Source: Anaerolineae bacterium UTCFX1
GTDB taxonomy: Bacteria > Chloroflexota > Anaerolineae > Anaerolineales > Villigracilaceae
Reading direction: 5' to 3'
Length of the DNA: 64,000 nucleotides
Assembly (NCBI GenBank): GCA_002050275.1
Contig: MWTB01000004.1
Span: forward strand, 124,001-188,000
Positions 61,505 to 64,000 of this stretch are shown piece after piece. A program made the position numbers and the translations under genes. Below the pieces are notes generated by a model, which searched no databases, was not told where the DNA came from, and was given only the letters and a program-made list of their open reading frames with translations. Numbering within the stretch: position 1 is the stretch's first letter; the number at the start of each line of letters is the position of its first letter.

Positions 61505-63766
61505 ATGACGCCGCAACTATTCAATTTAATTGCATTGATAATTCTAGCCGCGCTGCACTTGCCCGCGCTGGCTCAGTTGCTCGGTCGGCGCGCCGGGCAA
61601 GACGCCGCCGCTGTGCTCTTCTCCGTCTATTTGATCTTCAACATGTTATTGACCGCAGCAGAAGGATTCTGGCGCGGAGGGCAGTTTACGCTTAGCGCTC
61701 AAACTGCGTTGGGTGTGCAAATCTTTGGCGCATTTATCCTATCTATTCTAACATTCATCGCCATTCGTTATTTTGTGCGCAGACCCATCAGCGGATGGAT
61801 TATCACAGGCGTTCTGTGGGGCGCGGTTTTCTTCGTCATTCGATCAAATCTCCTGCGGACAGGCGAAACTCTATGGACGAACGGAAATTTCACGCTCGCT
61901 TCCGATCAACTTGCATGGATATGGCTTGAAATAGGTTGGGCGATCTTTACGTTTAGCGCGTTCGCCAACATTCGTTCAGCGCACAACCGTTCGCGCCAGC
62001 CATTACTGCGCAATCGTCTTAATTACTGGACGCCGGTATTTTTGCTAGTTCTCATCAACGACGTCCTACTCTTTATCGGGCTCGGCATTGCCGGCAACCC
62101 CCTACGCCTGCTTGCGGCTGTTGTCGGCGCGATGATCATCGTAACGCACGATCCGCCCGATTTACGCGAGGTCGCGCGACGCATTCTTACGTATGTCATC
62201 ACTACGCTGGTCATCCTCATCTTTTATATCGCGGGAACGACCGCTTCGCAAACTGTCTTCAACGCCTTGCCCCTTTACAATCCGCTTTTGGTGGGCGCAG
62301 GCATCGCATTAATCCTCGCGCTAATCTTTACTTCATTGCTCGCCGCCGTACGACGCGTAGTAAACAGATGGTTTAACCTACAAGAATTTAATCCCAGCCG
62401 CACGCTGCACGCCTACAGCGAACAAATCAGCAACATTCTTGATATGCAGCGGCTTGCCAGCGTAGCCGTCGGCTTGATCATTGAAGCAATGGACATTTCA
62501 CGCGGCTTTCTTTTTCTAGTTGATCCCGATATCGTCAACGGCGAAAAACTCTACCGCTTGCGCGCAGTGCGTAATCAGGGCGAACGACAGATTCGCATCG
62601 TCGCATTAAGAAACGATCATCCTATCGCAAAATATTTTGCAGCGGAACAACGTCCGCTCCTTCAATACGACCTCGATCTTCTTCCCGCTTTTCGATCTGT
62701 CACTCAACCGGACCGGGAGTGGTTCAACCGGCTCGAAGCCGAAGTATATCTACCGATCTTTTCCAAACGCGAATGGATCGGCTTATTTGCCCTCGGCGCA
62801 AAAATTGCCGGCACACGCTACACGGAAGAGGATTTGGTCACTCTTTCGGCGCTCGCCAACCAGACCGCCGTCGCGCTCGAAAACGCTCGTTTGGTGGATA
62901 ATCTTGTGCAACTCAACACGGAACTGCGTCAAGCCTATCATAATCTCGATAAAGCCAACCGCGACCTCGAACGCCTCGACCAGACCAAATCTGACTTCAT
63001 CAGCATCGCCTCTCACGAACTCCGCACACCATTGACAACGATCATTGGCTACACAGGCATGTTGATCGAAGACCAAACTCTTCCAGCCAGCGTCCACTCA
63101 ATTCTGGCAAATATCTCCAAAGGGACATTGCGCTTACACGAGATCATGGATTCAATGTTCGACATTGCGCAACTCGACGCGCGCGCCATGCAGCCGCATG
63201 TAACGCCCGTGGACGCCGCCGCATTAATTCGCGAAGTCGGCGCGGGCATTGAGCGGACGCTGAAGGAACGGCGACAGGTCCTCACGCTTGATATTCCGTC
63301 TTTACCTATGGTCAAAGCAGATCCTAACTTGTTAAAAAAGCTATTCCAACATTTACTTAATAACGCGATTAAATTTACGCCCGACGACGGTAAGATCAAG
63401 GTAGAGGCGCATCAAATCACAAACGATTCGGATTTCCTCAATGGCGGCGTAGAGTTCATCATCAGCGACACCGGTATCGGCATAGACTCCGAATCGCGTG
63501 AGATCATCTTTAGCAAGTTCTATCAACCAAGCGAACTCAATAAGCATTCCACCAGCAAGACGCGTTTCAAAGGAAGCGGCGCCGGGCTTGGGTTAGCGTT
63601 GTCAAAAGGTATCGTGGAGGCGCACGGCGGGCGCATTTGGGCGGAGAGCGCGGGCTACGACGAGAAAAAATTTCCCGGCAGCCAATTCCATGTAACCTTA
63701 CCACTGAGCGATGCAAACGACAGAATCGCCCTTTGGGGAAATGACGCAAAGTTGCAGATAGGTTAG
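61505..63766 (+). CDS. GAF-domain sensor histidine kinase with seven-helix membrane sensor
   Basis: The 753-residue kinase starts with a membrane region of about seven to nine helices (residues 5-290), unlike classical two-helix sensors. A GAF domain (RLASVAVGLIIEAMDISRGFLFLVDPD...NQTAVALENARLVDNL) follows, then a short coiled coil. The HisKA is DFISIASHELRTPLTTIIGYTGML and the ATPase boxes are HLLNNAIKFTPDDG, DTGIGI and GSGAGLGLALSKGI. No response regulator is adjacent. A TATACT box stands 8 bases before the ATG with no Shine-Dalgarno sequence, which suggests a leaderless mRNA. Confidence 0.9.
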   Translation: MTPQLFNLIALIILAALHLPALAQLLGRRAGQDAAAVLFSVYLIFNMLLTAAEGFWRGGQFTLSAQTALGVQIFGAFILSILTFIAIRYFVRRPISGWIITGVLWGAVFFVIRSNLLRTGETLWTNGNFTLASDQLAWIWLEIGWAIFTFSAFANIRSAHNRSRQPLLRNRLNYWTPVFLLVLINDVLLFIGLGIAGNPLRLLAAVVGAMIIVTHDPPDLREVARRILTYVITTLVILIFYIAGTTASQTVFNALPLYNPLLVGAGIALILALIFTSLLAAVRRVVNRWFNLQEFNPSRTLHAYSEQISNILDMQRLASVAVGLIIEAMDISRGFLFLVDPDIVNGEKLYRLRAVRNQGERQIRIVALRNDHPIAKYFAAEQRPLLQYDLDLLPAFRSVTQPDREWFNRLEAEVYLPIFSKREWIGLFALGAKIAGTRYTEEDLVTLSALANQTAVALENARLVDNLVQLNTELRQAYHNLDKANRDLERLDQTKSDFISIASHELRTPLTTIIGYTGMLIEDQTLPASVHSILANISKGTLRLHEIMDSMFDIAQLDARAMQPHVTPVDAAALIREVGAGIERTLKERRQVLTLDIPSLPMVKADPNLLKKLFQHLLNNAIKFTPDDGKIKVEAHQITNDSDFLNGGVEFIISDTGIGIDSESREIIFSKFYQPSELNKHSTSKTRFKGSGAGLGLALSKGIVEAHGGRIWAESAGYDEKKFPGSQFHVTLPLSDANDRIALWGNDAKLQIG

Positions 63767-64000
63767 TTAAACGCCCTTCCGATACACGCGGTGATTCTTA
63801 TATTCCACGCCATTCAAATTCTTCAAGTCGGCGCGCATTTGTTCGGTGGTCTCGGCGACCTGCGTCATTTCGACATTCTCGAACTGGTTGAAGCCCAAAA
63901 CTGTTTTTCCCATTTCATAATATAGCAAAGCGTTGCCGCCTCGTCCTTGATATTCGGGCAAAATGCCCATGCCGTTGCCTGAGATCGTTTTGGTGCGCTT
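63767..64000 (-). CDS. GNAT-like acetyltransferase, C-terminal part (5' partial)
   Basis: The reading frame runs off the window edge; the visible 77 residues include the segment GNGMGILPEYQGRGGNALLYYEM. This is the acetyl-CoA-binding motif of GNAT enzymes (here QGRGG), and it is followed by EMTQVAETTEQMRADLKNLNGVEYKNHRVY. The ATG at 63970 is probably internal. It ends 1 base after the histidine kinase stop codon and converges with it. Confidence 0.6.
   Translation of the reverse strand, partial: KRTKTISGNGMGILPEYQGRGGNALLYYEMGKTVLGFNQFENVEMTQVAETTEQMRADLKNLNGVEYKNHRVYRKGV

Overview
The window reads as ordinary chromosomal DNA of a bacterium of the phylum Chloroflexota, most likely class Anaerolineae (an inference from gene content). 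The main support is an alternative complex III (act) gene cluster, together with Rex, RNase Y, a T-box leader on serS, many (Thr/Pro)-rich secreted proteins, and short 'text-like' dispersed repeats inside genes. There is no rRNA operon, CRISPR array, integrase or recognisable insertion sequence. One tRNA gene (Arg, anticodon CCG) is present.

Layout. 0-3.4 kb: end of an alpha/beta hydrolase gene, an MBL-fold hydrolase, then rny and recX on the minus strand. 3.37-3.67 kb: a gene-free, strongly structured stretch with a promoter-like box and a terminator, proposed as a noncoding RNA. 4.2-10.9 kb: the act cluster (pentahaem ActA, ActB split into two genes by one in-frame stop, ActC, ActD, ActE, one extra monohaem protein). 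It would move electrons from quinol to a periplasmic acceptor, but no ActF and no terminal oxidase follow. 11-25 kb: housekeeping genes (P-loop kinase-like, PHP phosphoesterase, secG, peptide-binding protein, M20 peptidase, DUF1385, PD-(D/E)XK nuclease, pyrG, roadblock protein, pth, mfd). 25.1-27.4 kb: a small accessory patch with an AT-rich membrane protein, and a nucleotidyltransferase gene between two 71-bp direct repeats. 27.4-34.2 kb: rex, SH3 lipoprotein, tRNA-Arg, PrsW protease, lipoprotein, YjbQ, and membrane proteins including one behind a promoter with a LexA-like operator, then a lytic transglycosylase. 34.2-38.9 kb: a two-component system and serS behind a complete T-box. 38.9-43 kb: three M42 aminopeptidase genes in a row. 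43-54.6 kb: SbcC-like ATPase, glycosyltransferase, copper chaperone, phosphoribosyltransferase, priA, MEMO, NUDIX, and an ECF sigma/anti-sigma pair. 54.6-64 kb: DUF3054 protein, L7/L12-like membrane protein, lysS, greA, PIG-L deacetylase, GH13 enzyme with a lysine-rich tail, a GAF histidine kinase and the end of a GNAT-like gene.

The most unusual features are: the in-frame stop that divides actB; the direct repeats around the nucleotidyltransferase gene, which encode the same 21-residue peptide and differ only at synonymous sites; low-complexity repeats inserted in frame in mfd (four places), priA (two) and a nuclease gene; the candidate noncoding RNA; and the LexA-like operator placed exactly between consensus -35 and -10 boxes. 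All functional statements rest on reading the translated sequences; no database search was possible.
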